Of a stretch of DNA of 64,000 bases, positions 17,671 through 26,766 are shown one piece after another. The notes beneath the pieces were generated by a model. It had not been told where the DNA came from, did not search any database, and saw only the letters and a program-made list of their open reading frames with translations. The stretch is taken from assembly GCF_003634575.1 (NCBI RefSeq), contig NZ_RBLJ01000001.1, positions 1,444,664 through 1,508,663 on the forward strand, given 5' to 3'. A program made the position numbers and the translations under genes. How positions within the stretch are numbered: position 1 is the first letter of the stretch; every line of letters starts with the position of its first letter. The stretch comes from Photorhabdus asymbiotica (GTDB lineage: Bacteria > Pseudomonadota > Gammaproteobacteria > Enterobacterales > Enterobacteriaceae).

Positions 17671-18481
17671 ATCTCGGTTCTTCTAGCAACATCTGAAGCA
17701 AATTGCCTTCCCCATACAGGTGCAAAGCGCCGACAACAACCAGATACCGCCCGGCAGGCAATTCCCGCAAGTATTTATTCCACTGCTTATTACGATCAAT
17801 CATCAGTAGTTGATAGATATCCTCACTGAAAGTTGTTGGTAAAGAATGTGTTTGCTGTTTAGGTTGATAATCCATCCACCAGCTTATCATGGTTTGTAAA
17901 GCACGAGCGTTGGTGTGCCAATGTAATAATGTATCTTCTAGTAGTGACAAACCATTATTCGGGAGCTGATGAAGTAAATTAATCTGTGAGTCAGTCCCCT
18001 CAAGCTCGATAATCATTTTTCCTTGCGCTTTAGCCGCATTAAGTAGCTGATAATCAATACCGTAGTGAGGATATAATCCTAGGTTTTGCGCCTGCCCAAC
18101 TTGCAAAATTAAAGCAATTTGCCATGAAGGTAATAAATTGAGTAGTTCTTCTTGTTGGCGGATTTCATTGCAATAGCGCCGAAAATCCTGATACATCTCA
18201 GAAGATAGACGTTGCTCGATACGAGAGTATGATTGAAATTCATCATTAAATGGGAAACCTGCCTGAGTAATATCTGCTTCGACGATTAACGTATCGGATT
18301 GATTAAGCTGATCCATTAATATTCCAGAAAGTGGAAACATATTTTCAGTTCCCATATGAATACTGCCTACCAGGTGCAAATATTTGCCGCCTGTCAGTGT
18401 AATATCATGAGCTGGATAAGGATAACGGCGGGAAGGATTCAGCCCCAGCATATTGGTAAGGTGTTTAATCAGTCGTCCCAT
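17669..18481 (-). CDS. ybaP: TraB/GumN-family protein YbaP
   Basis: The 270-residue protein shows the TraB/GumN pattern: the N-terminal LVGSIHMGTENMFPLS motif, an IVEADITQAGFPF segment, YGIDYQLLNAAKAQGKMIIELEG in the middle, and the C-terminal VVVGALHLYGEGNLLQML motif with paired GSIH and GALH residues. The family is thought to be metallopeptidase-like, but its role in enterics is unknown. The length and text follow E. coli YbaP, and gene order (chiX, ybaP) is conserved. Its last bases overlap the T-run of the ChiX terminator. Confidence 0.92.
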   Translation of the reverse strand: MGRLIKHLTNMLGLNPSRRYPYPAHDITLTGGKYLHLVGSIHMGTENMFPLSGILMDQLNQSDTLIVEADITQAGFPFNDEFQSYSRIEQRLSSEMYQDFRRYCNEIRQQEELLNLLPSWQIALILQVGQAQNLGLYPHYGIDYQLLNAAKAQGKMIIELEGTDSQINLLHQLPNNGLSLLEDTLLHWHTNARALQTMISWWMDYQPKQQTHSLPTTFSEDIYQLLMIDRNKQWNKYLRELPAGRYLVVVGALHLYGEGNLLQMLLEEPR

Positions 18482-18666
18482 TTGTATCTCCGGTTCAGCA
18501 TTTATTTTAGGCTAACCATTTTCCAGCTAATATTACAGCTGTACCTCTGCTGTATCTTTATTTATTTCCATTGATATTTCTTTACTCCTATCAGCATACA
18601 AGATTACCTTGATTAGGTAAGGAATATTCCTTTCTATATGATTAAATGAATAACTAGAGAATTGCT

Positions 18667-18855
18667 ATGATGTCTATCTATGAACTTGCAACATTGACTT
18701 CCAAAGGTCAAATAACGTCACCTAAGCTTATCCATCAGGCATTAGGTCTTGATACAGGTAGCAAGCTAGCCTTTGAGCTGCATGAAGCAGTAAAAAAAGC
18801 TGAGAAGAATACTCCTGGCAGGTTTGAGAGCAATGTTAATTTGTCAGTCAGATAG
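18667..18855 (+). CDS. AbrB/MazE-type (PrlF-like) antitoxin fragment, probably decayed
   Basis: The first 40 residues follow the swapped-hairpin AbrB pattern of PrlF-like antitoxins: YELATLTSKGQITSPKLIHQALGLDTGSKLAFEL. The family normally has LPK in place of SPK and a longer acidic tail. Here the text after residue 40 (HEAVKKAEKNTPGRFES...) does not continue the fold, and no toxin gene follows. An ERIC repeat begins 25 bases after the stop. I take it as a remnant of a toxin-antitoxin unit that might still bind DNA. Confidence 0.55.
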   Translation: MMSIYELATLTSKGQITSPKLIHQALGLDTGSKLAFELHEAVKKAEKNTPGRFESNVNLSVR

Positions 18856-18879
18856 GTGAGATAATATAAAGTGCGATCA

Positions 18880-19006
18880 TATACCTGTTATCTTTCAAGT
18901 TGCCTCTTTGTTGGCTGCACTCACTCACCCCGGTCACATAGTTCTCTATGCTCCCGGGGATTCGCTCCCTGGCCGTCGCGATGCATCTTGAAATCTATTG
19001 GGTATA
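18880..19006 (-). repeat. Full-length ERIC repeat (127 bp)
   Basis: It runs from TATACCTGTTATCTTTCAAG to ATCTATTGGGTATA with the central CACCCCGGTCACATAG and CTCCCGGGGATTCGCTCCC blocks. It is 127 bp, the standard ERIC length, and lies between the antitoxin remnant and the copA 3' end. Confidence 0.92.
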
Positions 19007-19042
19007 GATACCGCACTTTTACGATCTAACCAAGTTGATGCA

Positions 19043-21778
19043 TTATGATTTAGGCTTAAATCTCAACAAACGATTAGCATTACTCACCACCGTAATTGAA
19101 GAAAGCGCCATTGCCGCACCCGCTATCACGGGATCTAACAATGTTGCGGTAAATGGATAGAGCACCCCAGCTGCGATTGGAATACCCAGTGTATTGTAGA
19201 TAAATGCCCCAAGCAGGTTCTGTTTCATATTACGCAGAGTTCCTTTGGACAATTCAACCGCATCAGCGACACTATGCACACTATGGCGCATTAGGGTCAT
19301 CGCTGCGGTTTCAATAGCGATATCACTCCCCCCGCCCATTGCAATCCCGACATCAGCCCGCGCCAACGCTGGAGCATCGTTAATACCATCCCCTACCATA
19401 GCAACTTTACGGCCTGCCGCCTGAAGTTTCTGGATAGCCTCAGCTTTGCCATCAGGCAACACACCAGCGATGACTTCATCAATCCCTGCTTCTTGCGCAA
19501 TCGCATTGGCTGTAACTGGATTATCGCCGGTCAGCATCACTAAACGGTAGCCTTGATGATGTAATCGTTTCAGTGCGGTAACGGTATCTTCACGCAGTGG
19601 GTCACGAATAGACAGAACTGCCGCAGCTTTGCCTCCTACCGCCAGAATAACCGGTGTGATGCCTTTCTCTGCCTGTTGGGCTATCAGTGGCTTTAATTCC
19701 TCTGTATCAATTTGATTTTGTTCCAGCAATGCTTGATTACCCAACAACAAAGTTGTGCCATTCACTTCACCACTAATACCCAACCCAGCCAGAGTGCGGA
19801 ATTGTTCAACTTGCGGTAATGCTAACCCTTCAGTTTTGGCAAGTATTGCTTTGGCTAATGGATGATTAGAACCATTTTCCAGTGCGCCTGCCCAACACAA
19901 TACGTCTTGTTCACTGTATCCATTGAAAGTATGGATATCAGTAACTTGCGGCATACCTTCGGTCAATGTACCGGTTTTATCGAAAACAATCGTGTCCAAT
20001 TCACTGGCTTGTTGCAAAGCATCGGCGTCCCGAACCAAAACACCGAATTCTGCTGCCCGGCCAACACCAGAAATAATCGACATAGGCGTTGCCAGCCCAA
20101 GGGCACAAGGACAAGCAATAATCAGTACCGTGGTAATAATGACCAACGAATACATAATCTGTGGTGCTGGACCGATGAAGTACCAAATAGCACCTGAAAT
20201 CAGAGCTATCGCGACGACAGCCGGAACAAACACTGAGGAAATTTTATCTGCCAACTGACCAATCTCTGGCTTACTGCTTTGCGCCTGACGTACCAATTTT
20301 ATAATTCGCGCTAATGTCGTTTGGCTACCCACTGCGGCGGCAGTAAACAACACTGTGCCATCCTGTACGGTCGTACCGGCATGAACGTTATCACCTTTGG
20401 ATTTTTGCTGGGGAATCGGCTCACCGGTCAGCATCGCTTCATCTATCCAGACTTCACCTTGAATGATTTCACCATCAACGGGGATACGATCACCGGTTGT
20501 CAAACGTAATGTCATTCCCGGTTTGACATTAGCCAAAGGTAGCTCTTTTTCGCCATCTTCTGTCACCACACGGGCAGTCGGTGGTGTCAGATCCAGCAGA
20601 CGTTCCAACGCTTTTGAGGAACGCTGGCGGGCACGTTGTTCCAAAGCATGACCCAAATTTATCAAGCCGATAATCATAGCACTGGCTTCGTAATAAAGAT
20701 GGCGCGCCTGTGGTGGAAAAATATTCGGCCACAGGTTGACACTAATAGAATAAAGCCAGGCGGCCCCTGTTCCCAATGCCACCAATGTATCCATGGTGGC
20801 ACTGCCGTTTTTTAGGCTTTGCCATGCATTGCGGTAAAAATGACCACCGGCAAAGATCATCACAGCAAGCGTAATAGTCCCGATAGTCAGCCAGATAGTC
20901 TGGTTTTCTGGCGTGAGCATCATATTATCGCCCATCATCCCCCACACCATCACAGGAATACCGACGACCAATGCGAATGCTGACTGCCAGCGAAAACGGC
21001 GCATATTGGCCTCAGAAACTTGTTGCTGACGTTCACGCCGTTCAGCTTCATTCTGAATCAGTTCTGCACCATAGCCGGCTTTTTCCACCGCTTGAATTAG
21101 TACGTCAGGTGAGGCGCTACCGGTAATTAAAGCGCTGCGCTCAGCAAGGTTCACTCTGGCATTTTCCACGCCTTCGACACTCTGCAACGCTTTCTGAACT
21201 TTATTCACACAACTAGCACAGGTCATGCCATCCAACAGCAACTGGATACTATCATCGCTATCACGGACAACGGATTCGTCAATTTTTTCGACCGGAACAG
21301 AAGAAGTTGCCGCTGACAAAGGTTCCGGTCTGTTTGAAGCAGGTATTGTCAGCGGCTCAGATTTTGGGAAATGTTGACCAGAAGCCAGTTCTGCGTGATA
21401 ACCCGCCTGCTCAACTGCGGCAATCAGCGCATCGGCATCAACTTTGCCATAAATTTTAGCCGTTTTAGTATTCACATCTGCAGCGATAACCCCTGCTACC
21501 ACTTCCAGAGCTTTACGTGTCGTGCCTGCACAATGCATACAACTGAGGCCAGATAGTGCCAGTTCGATATCAGGCCGGCTGGCAATTTCGGCGTCATAAC
21601 CTGCTTCTTTAATCGTTCCGATTAATGATTCAGGGGAGGCTTCACCAATAACTTTAGCGTAATCGATAGTAATTTCCGCCTGTTCCACGTCTGCACGATT
21701 TCCCAGTGCTTTTTTCACACTGTTAACACAGTGCATACAGGAGAGCCCCTGTAACGTTAAAATAGTTGTATGTGACAT
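19043..21778 (-). CDS. copA: Copper(I)-exporting P-type ATPase, three metal-binding domains
   Basis: CopA pumps Cu(I) from the cytoplasm. The start at 21778 was chosen because AGGAGG lies 7 bases upstream and the text begins like E. coli CopA. The 911-residue protein has three heavy-metal domains: GLSCMHC near residue 11, GLSCMHC near 77 and GMTCASC near 200. E. coli has two. The ATPase part contains LTGEP, the CPC motif in [20 protein letters not shown] (phosphorylated Asp), and [13 protein letters not shown] CueR operator lies upstream. Between the second and third metal domains is a slippery heptamer with a downstream pseudoknot, described separately. Divergent cueR shares the control region. 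Confidence 0.97.
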   Translation of the reverse strand: MSHTTILTLQGLSCMHCVNSVKKALGNRADVEQAEITIDYAKVIGEASPESLIGTIKEAGYDAEIASRPDIELALSGLSCMHCAGTTRKALEVVAGVIAADVNTKTAKIYGKVDADALIAAVEQAGYHAELASGQHFPKSEPLTIPASNRPEPLSAATSSVPVEKIDESVVRDSDDSIQLLLDGMTCASCVNKVQKALQSVEGVENARVNLAERSALITGSASPDVLIQAVEKAGYGAELIQNEAERRERQQQVSEANMRRFRWQSAFALVVGIPVMVWGMMGDNMMLTPENQTIWLTIGTITLAVMIFAGGHFYRNAWQSLKNGSATMDTLVALGTGAAWLYSISVNLWPNIFPPQARHLYYEASAMIIGLINLGHALEQRARQRSSKALERLLDLTPPTARVVTEDGEKELPLANVKPGMTLRLTTGDRIPVDGEIIQGEVWIDEAMLTGEPIPQQKSKGDNVHAGTTVQDGTVLFTAAAVGSQTTLARIIKLVRQAQSSKPEIGQLADKISSVFVPAVVAIALISGAIWYFIGPAPQIMYSLVIITTVLIIACPCALGLATPMSIISGVGRAAEFGVLVRDADALQQASELDTIVFDKTGTLTEGMPQVTDIHTFNGYSEQDVLCWAGALENGSNHPLAKAILAKTEGLALPQVEQFRTLAGLGISGEVNGTTLLLGNQALLEQNQIDTEELKPLIAQQAEKGITPVILAVGGKAAAVLSIRDPLREDTVTALKRLHHQGYRLVMLTGDNPVTANAIAQEAGIDEVIAGVLPDGKAEAIQKLQAAGRKVAMVGDGINDAPALARADVGIAMGGGSDIAIETAAMTLMRHSVHSVADAVELSKGTLRNMKQNLLGAFIYNTLGIPIAAGVLYPFTATLLDPVIAGAAMALSSITVVSNANRLLRFKPKS
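21290..21368 (-). promoter_or_regulatory. Programmed -1 frameshift signal inside copA (slippery site plus pseudoknot)
   Basis: On the minus strand, codons 138-139 (CCA AAA) are preceded by C, forming the heptamer C-CCA-AAA at 21368-21362. A -1 slip gives one Ile codon and then TGA at 21359-21357, ending a 140-residue two-domain copper protein. Five bases after the heptamer a perfect 11-bp stem begins, GCCGCTGACAA (21356-21346) with TTGTCAGCGGC (21319-21309). Its loop holds GACCGGAAC (21330-21322), which pairs perfectly with GTTCCGGTC (21298-21290), making an H-type pseudoknot. E. coli copA is known to make its CopA(Z) chaperone by -1 slippage at C-CCA-AAG followed by a stop one codon later. 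Confidence 0.85.
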
Positions 21779-21886
21779 AAAAAAACCTCCTAATGCATAA
21801 GTGACGTAATTATTCTTCACACCTGTGTGATAATTGTTGATGATATCTACAGCCCAGATGAATTTCTGGCTTGTTACAAAGGTTAA

Positions 21887-21907
21887 ACCTTCCCGTCAGG
21901 GTAAGGT
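21887..21907 (-). promoter_or_regulatory. CueR operator and copA promoter
   Basis: The dyad ACCTTACCC / GGGAAGGT, read on the minus strand, spans 21 bases. It lies between a -35 TTGACC (21910-21905) and a -10 TTTAAC (21887-21882), giving a long spacer of 17-19 bases typical of MerR-family promoters. The sequence closely follows the E. coli copA CueR box. Confidence 0.9.
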
Positions 21908-21920
21908 CAAGGGGGAAAAA

Positions 21921-22322
21921 ATGAACATCAGTGAAATTGCCCAAAAAACCGGCCTGACCAACAAAGCCATCCGGTTTTATGAAGAAAAGGATTTGATCAC
22001 ACCACCAGAAAGAGGAAATAACGGTTACCGTTATTATCAGCAGAAACATATTGATGAACTAACGCTGCTACGTCAGGCGAAACAGGTAGGTTTTACGCTT
22101 GATGAATGTCGTGAGTTTTTAGTGTTATTTCGCAACCCTAATCGTCACAGTGCCGATGTAAAAGCGGCAACGTTGCATAAAGTGGCTGAGATAGAAAAGA
22201 CGATTGAAGAGTTACAGAAAATCAGAAGTAAATTGTTATCTTTGGCGGAAGAGTGCCCTGGAGATGACGGGGCAACGTGCCCCATCATAGATCATTTATC
22301 AGGTTGTTGCTCTCATCACTGA
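21921..22322 (+). CDS. cueR: Copper-responsive MerR-family activator CueR
   Basis: CueR senses Cu(I) and activates copA. The 133-residue protein has the MerR winged helix ([31 protein letters not shown]), a long coiled dimer helix, and the metal loop CPGDDGATC with the two Cu(I)-binding cysteines. An upstream in-frame extension to 21834 was rejected because this ATG has GGGGG at the right distance and gives the family N-terminus. The C-terminus ends CCSHH, a further possible metal site. It is divergent from copA and overlaps ybbJ by 7 bases at the 3' end. Confidence 0.96.
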   Translation: MNISEIAQKTGLTNKAIRFYEEKDLITPPERGNNGYRYYQQKHIDELTLLRQAKQVGFTLDECREFLVLFRNPNRHSADVKAATLHKVAEIEKTIEELQKIRSKLLSLAEECPGDDGATCPIIDHLSGCCSHH

Positions 22323-22771
22323 GAATTGACGGGTTTTACTTTCAGAGTAATACCATCAACAGCGATCACTGCCACTTCGGTATTGGCTGGTAGTTCACTT
22401 TCACAGTGAACACGCCAGCTGCCATCTGCAAGCTTGACCCGGCTGTAACCATTCTCAGTATCGACAATCAATTTGGCTCGGATACCGATGAGCTGGTGAT
22501 CTTTCTGGTTCAACGTATCGCTACCTTTTGCTGGGTGACGACGTAACCAGTAGCGCCACAGTATTGCCGAGAGCAGCGTCAGAGTTGCAAACAGAATACC
22601 TTGCCATTCCCAACTCATTCCTGGCAGAAACCAGGTGACAAGTGCCACAACAATAGCGGCTGTCCCCGTCCAGAGTAGATAGCCGCCAGTTCCCAAAAGC
22701 TCTGCAATTAACAGTAAGCCCCCAAAGGAGAACCAAAGCCAAGGAATCTGATCTGTAATCTGTGCAATCAT
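22316..22771 (-). CDS. ybbJ: NfeD-family membrane protein YbbJ
   Basis: The 151-residue protein has two to three transmembrane segments ([17 protein letters not shown], a second around residues 30-48, and a third around 55-68), then an OB-fold C-terminal domain ([29 protein letters not shown]). NfeD proteins pair with SPFH/stomatin proteins in membrane microdomains. It begins two bases after the qmcA stop, the conserved pairing of this family. The exact task is unknown. Confidence 0.93.
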   Translation of the reverse strand: MIAQITDQIPWLWFSFGGLLLIAELLGTGGYLLWTGTAAIVVALVTWFLPGMSWEWQGILFATLTLLSAILWRYWLRRHPAKGSDTLNQKDHQLIGIRAKLIVDTENGYSRVKLADGSWRVHCESELPANTEVAVIAVDGITLKVKPVNSQ

Positions 22772-22773
22772 GC

Positions 22774-23694
22774 TTACTTACCTTTTTTGCTTTCGCCAAT
22801 CAGTTCAGTAATACCGCCAATAGCGCCCATCAGATTGCTGGCTTCCAAAGGCATCATAATCACTTTGCTGTTATCGGAAGCGCCAATACTGGTTAGTGCA
22901 TCCGTATATTTCTGGGCAACAAAGTAGTTAATTGCCTGCATGTTACCGTCAGCAATTGCATCAGAAACCATTTTGGTTGCACGAGCTTCCGCTTCAGCAG
23001 CACGTTCACGCGCTTCTGCCTGGAGAAACGCAGACTGACGTTCCCCTTCCGCTTTTAGAATCTGAGACTGTTTTTCACCTTCAGCTTTCAGAATAGCAGC
23101 CTGACGGATACCTTCCGCTTCCAGAATATCAGCACGTTTTGTACGTTCTGCTTTCATCTGGGCGTTCATGGCAGAAATCAGCTCTTTCGGTGGACGAACA
23201 TCACGGATTTCGATACGGGTAATTTTCACGCCCCATGGGTTAGTGGCTTCATCGACAATATGCAGTAAACGGCTGTTGATGGAGTCACGCTGAGATAACA
23301 TTTCATCCAGTTCCATCGAACCCAGAACAGTACGGAAATTAGTCATCGTCAGGTTAATGATGGATAGCTCAAGGTTGCTGACTTCATAGGCAGCCCGAAC
23401 AGGATCGACAACCTGAATAAAGCAGACCGCATCAATGGTAACATTGGCGTTATCACGGGAAATAACTTCCTGTGAAGGAATATCCAACACTTGTTCCATC
23501 ATGTTAATTTTACGGCCAATACGGTCGATAAACGGGACAATAATATGCAGACCCGGTAATAACGTTCGGGTATAACGCCCGAAGCGTTCTACTGTCCATT
23601 GATAACCTTGCGGCACTGTTTTTACACAAGTAAATACCACCACCACGGCAATGAATATCAGAATAGGTACGGCACCAAAAGCAAATAAATCCAT
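22774..23694 (-). CDS. qmcA: SPFH-domain membrane protein QmcA
   Basis: QmcA is a stomatin/prohibitin-like protein that forms large membrane-bound assemblies and is linked to FtsH protease control. The 306 residues start with one membrane helix ([16 protein letters not shown]), then the SPFH domain ([30 protein letters not shown] ... [24 protein letters not shown]), then a long coiled coil with repeats of [11 protein letters not shown] and [10 protein letters not shown], and a Gly-rich tail. Length and order with ybbJ match E. coli. Confidence 0.95.
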   Translation of the reverse strand: MDLFAFGAVPILIFIAVVVVFTCVKTVPQGYQWTVERFGRYTRTLLPGLHIIVPFIDRIGRKINMMEQVLDIPSQEVISRDNANVTIDAVCFIQVVDPVRAAYEVSNLELSIINLTMTNFRTVLGSMELDEMLSQRDSINSRLLHIVDEATNPWGVKITRIEIRDVRPPKELISAMNAQMKAERTKRADILEAEGIRQAAILKAEGEKQSQILKAEGERQSAFLQAEARERAAEAEARATKMVSDAIADGNMQAINYFVAQKYTDALTSIGASDNSKVIMMPLEASNLMGAIGGITELIGESKKGK

Positions 23695-23716
23695 AACAAT
23701 TCCTTAATTAAATAAA

Positions 23717-24574
23717 TCAGTAAAGCAGCGAATAAACCTGACGACGATATTTCGAAGCCAGAGCATTACCGGTTCCCATTGCAGACATAATATCCATCAT
23801 CGTTTTTCGGATTGCCCCATTGGCCGCAGAAAGATCCTTTTTCAGAAAACCCAGTAATAATTCCAGGGCTTCTTCATTACGACTAACTTCGTGCAATTTC
23901 AGCGCGAGTTTAACAGCCAAGTCTGCATTTTCCGGTTGAGCGGAGAATTCTTGTTGCAATTGCTGGATTTCCGGTGTATCCGCGGCCTGCTTTTGTAACT
24001 CAATTTGAGCCAGTAAACTGTGATAATGAGAATCCTGGTCCTGTAATGGAATTAGATTCAGAATTTCCTGAGCTTCTTGTATATTATTGAGCATAATTTG
24101 CACTTCGGTCAACTTAAGTGCAATCTCACTGTTTTTGGGGGCTAATTGCCAGGCTTCTTTCAATAGCGGTAGAGCTTCCTGATGTTTTCCTTCTGCGATA
24201 AGTTCCTCAGCTTGAGCAGCTTTTAACTCTTCTGGCTTGGGTAATACGCGAGTAAGCATCTCCCTGATAGCTTTTTCCGGTTGTGGTCCCTGAAAACCAT
24301 CTACTGGTTGGCCTTGTTGCAAAACATAAACAGTAGGAATGGCTCGTAAACCAAATTGTGCTGCGATCATTTGTTCTTTATCGCAATCCACTTTTGCTAA
24401 TACCAATTGCCCGGCATATTCTGTGGCTAGTTTATCCAGCGTTACACCTAATTCCTGACAGTGAGAGCTACGCTCAGACCAGAAATAAAATAAAACCGGC
24501 ACAGTCATAGACTGTTCAATAGTTTGATGCAGATTACTTTCGTTGATATCAATTCCAGTAGTGGTTGGCAGCAT
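23717..24574 (-). CDS. cnoX: Chaperedoxin CnoX (YbbN), thioredoxin plus TPR domains
   Basis: The 285-residue protein has an N-terminal thioredoxin fold ([19 protein letters not shown] ... [19 protein letters not shown]) where the usual CxxC is SSHC, so it keeps only the second cysteine. This is the pattern of enteric YbbN/CnoX, which lacks normal reductase activity. Residues 120-285 form TPR-like repeats. CnoX is a holdase that protects proteins from over-oxidation by chlorine species and hands them to DnaK and GroEL. It is in line with qmcA and ybbO as in E. coli, 22 bases before qmcA. Confidence 0.94.
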   Translation of the reverse strand: MLPTTTGIDINESNLHQTIEQSMTVPVLFYFWSERSSHCQELGVTLDKLATEYAGQLVLAKVDCDKEQMIAAQFGLRAIPTVYVLQQGQPVDGFQGPQPEKAIREMLTRVLPKPEELKAAQAEELIAEGKHQEALPLLKEAWQLAPKNSEIALKLTEVQIMLNNIQEAQEILNLIPLQDQDSHYHSLLAQIELQKQAADTPEIQQLQQEFSAQPENADLAVKLALKLHEVSRNEEALELLLGFLKKDLSAANGAIRKTMMDIMSAMGTGNALASKYRRQVYSLLY

Positions 24575-24640
24575 ATAATGAGTCTCTTAAATTCAGTGTT
24601 GTAGGGTATTATTGAACAGATGAGGTTACTTTGCTAACTT

Positions 24641-25426
24641 TCAAGTTGTACCACTCTGTTTAGTCAGTATTTTATCCATTAATCTTCCCGGCAAAATCCG
24701 GCGCATAATGGTTACCGCGTGAGTTATCCAAGTCACTGGATAACGTAATTTAGGGTTTGGGCTTTCTAAAGCATGAATCAACTTACGCACAACAGCTTCG
24801 GGTGTCAGTGTGAAATGGCGGGCAATGCCCGGGTTTTTGACTGGCTTATCGCTTTGTGTCTGATTCACGTTTTCGGTAAAACGTGTTTTTATCGGGCCTG
24901 GTACAATCAGGCTGGCTTTAATACCTGTCCCTGCCAATTCCATTCTTAAGGCATCTGACCATGCTTCTAAAGCATATTTACTGGCAGAATAAGCACCACG
25001 GCCTGGGGTTGAAATTAGTCCCATCACCGAACTGGTTTGGATAATACGACCTTCACCATGAAGTTGCATGATTGGGAGTAGCAAACAAGTAAGTTGATGT
25101 GTACCAAACAGATTAGTTGAGAATTGATGTTCCAATTGTTCACGACTGATAGTGTTCAAAGGGCCATAAATACCAAAGCCGCCATTATTAAACAGTCCGT
25201 ACAGGCGGCCATTGGTTAGCTTGATGACTTCAGCAGCGGCTCGTTCAACACTCATCTTGTCATCAAGATCCAATTCGATAGGTTCCAGTCCTAGTTCGCG
25301 CATACGCTGTAAATCTGCGGGTTTTCGACAGGCTGCTAATACTCTATAACCCCGCTGATGTAGTGTTTTTGCCGCCACCAGACCAATTCCACTAGAACAG
25401 CCTGTGATAAGAACTGACTTTTGCAT
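24641..25426 (-). CDS. ybbO: Short-chain dehydrogenase/reductase YbbO
   Basis: The 261-residue protein is a classical SDR: the NADP-binding motif TGCSSGIGLVAAKTL, the NNGGFGIYG motif (family NNAG), the catalytic Ser in SSVMGLISTPGRG, and YSASK with catalytic Tyr and Lys. E. coli YbbO reduces aldehydes, including fatty ones. Its neighbour tesA is a lipid hydrolase, so a role in lipid aldehyde handling is plausible but unproven. The C-terminal part carries a hydrophobic segment near residue 235. Confidence 0.93.
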   Translation of the reverse strand: MQKSVLITGCSSGIGLVAAKTLHQRGYRVLAACRKPADLQRMRELGLEPIELDLDDKMSVERAAAEVIKLTNGRLYGLFNNGGFGIYGPLNTISREQLEHQFSTNLFGTHQLTCLLLPIMQLHGEGRIIQTSSVMGLISTPGRGAYSASKYALEAWSDALRMELAGTGIKASLIVPGPIKTRFTENVNQTQSDKPVKNPGIARHFTLTPEAVVRKLIHALESPNPKLRYPVTWITHAVTIMRRILPGRLMDKILTKQSGTT

Positions 25427-25476
25427 AACTTTACCTACTTATATACATCAATGTGTTGAAACTAATAGTTTACTAC

Positions 25477-26112
25477 TTAAGAATAATTAAGATGTGCTGA
25501 TAGTGTGTCAGACATCCAGTCAGCAATAAATGGCTGGGCGGCCAGATTAGGATGTAATCCGTCTTGTTGCACCCACTCCGGTTTAATAGCGACTTGTTCC
25601 ATATAAAACGGAAGCAGAGGAATTTGATTATGTTCTGCCAGTCTGGGGTAAATCTTGGCAAAAGATTCGGTATAACGGCGCCCGTAATTTGGCGGCAGAC
25701 GGATTTGCATCAATAAAGGTTGAATATTGGCTTGTTTCACTAATGTGATGATCTGTTGCAGATCGTGTTCTGTTTGTTGTGGGGGAAAACCGCGTAACCC
25801 ATCATTGGCACCCAATTCTATCAGTACCCAACGGGGTTGATGTTGTTTAAGTAATCCAGGTAGCCTTTCAAGGCCCTGAGCGGCGGTGTTACCGCTGATG
25901 CTGCCGTTGATGACAGTGATTTTATTACCGGATTTTTGCCACTTTTTTTCCATCAGAACAGGCCATGATTGTTCAACAGGCAGATGGTAACCCGCACTGA
26001 GACTATCGCCCAAGATCAGCAGGGTATCTGCCGCAATAGCTCTGGCGCTGGATAACACCACTAGTAATAGGAAAAGTAAATGGTAACGGGAAATATTCTT
26101 GAAGTTCAGCAT
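25477..26112 (-). CDS. tesA: Periplasmic thioesterase I/lysophospholipase L1
   Basis: TesA hydrolyses acyl thioesters, lysophospholipids and some peptide esters in the periplasm. The SGNH blocks are present: GDSLSAG (nucleophile Ser), the block II Gly in SGNTAAQG, GANDGLRG and the DGLHPN block with the catalytic Asp and His. A signal peptide (YHLLFLLLVVLSSARAIA, cut before ADTLL) leads. I chose the ATG at 26112 (MLNFKNISRYH), since it matches the E. coli start; upstream codons to 26142 run into ybbA. The two divergent genes overlap by 33 bases at their starts, an arrangement conserved with E. coli. Confidence 0.95.
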   Translation of the reverse strand: MLNFKNISRYHLLFLLLVVLSSARAIAADTLLILGDSLSAGYHLPVEQSWPVLMEKKWQKSGNKITVINGSISGNTAAQGLERLPGLLKQHQPRWVLIELGANDGLRGFPPQQTEHDLQQIITLVKQANIQPLLMQIRLPPNYGRRYTESFAKIYPRLAEHNQIPLLPFYMEQVAIKPEWVQQDGLHPNLAAQPFIADWMSDTLSAHLNYS

Positions 26113-26766
26113 CTCAATAAGCACGTTGGTCAGGGGGAACATAAGATCACTATATTGCAGGGAGTCAAGTTGGTTGTCGAGCCTGCGCAGACTATTGCTC
26201 TGGTAGGCGAATCTGGATCGGGTAAATCCACACTGCTTGGCATTATTGCCGGGTTGGATGATGGTAGTGACGGTGAAGTCCGGCTGTTAGGGCACAATTT
26301 AAGCCAAATGAATGAGGAGCAGAGGGCAAAACTACGAGCTGAAAATGTCGGTTTTGTATTTCAGTCATTTATGTTAATTCCAACGTTAAACGCCTTGGAA
26401 AATGTCCAGCTCCCTGCTTTATTACGCGGTGAGTCTGAAAATAGTAGCAAGAAACAAGCAATCGAATTGCTTGAACAATTAGGATTGGGGAAACGTTTGA
26501 AACATATGCCAGCCCAACTTTCTGGTGGTGAACAACAAAGGGTTGCGTTGGCTCGAGCATTTAGCAGCCAGCCAAAAATTTTGTTTGCTGATGAACCAAC
26601 AGGTAATTTGGATCGACAAACCGGTGATCGCATTGCTGACTTACTGTTTTCTCTGAATCGTGATTATGCCACAACATTAATTCTGGTTACTCACGACAGC
26701 CAGCTTGCTGCTCGCTGCCAACGTTGCTTACGACTGGTTGATGGAACATTGAGGGAAGAAAGATGA
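26080..26766 (+). CDS. ybbA: ABC transporter ATP-binding protein YbbA
   Basis: The 228-residue ATPase belongs to the LolD/MacB-type group: Walker A GESGSGKST, Q-loop VFQSFMLIPTLNALENV, signature LSGGEQQRVALARAF, Walker B ILFADEPTGNLD, and H-loop VTHDSQ. It is the same length as E. coli YbbA. Its stop overlaps the ybbP start by 4 bases, so the ATPase and permease are made together. They are thought to export or extract lipid-linked substrates, possibly with TesA, but the substrate is not known. Confidence 0.95.
   Translation: MVTGNILEVQHLNKHVGQGEHKITILQGVKLVVEPAQTIALVGESGSGKSTLLGIIAGLDDGSDGEVRLLGHNLSQMNEEQRAKLRAENVGFVFQSFMLIPTLNALENVQLPALLRGESENSSKKQAIELLEQLGLGKRLKHMPAQLSGGEQQRVALARAFSSQPKILFADEPTGNLDRQTGDRIADLLFSLNRDYATTLILVTHDSQLAARCQRCLRLVDGTLREER

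Noticed and set aside
17538..17696. A 52-codon frame with a hydrophobic C-terminus across the ChiX region
   Set aside because: It runs through the ChiX terminator stem and T-run, and the match to ChiX explains the DNA better.
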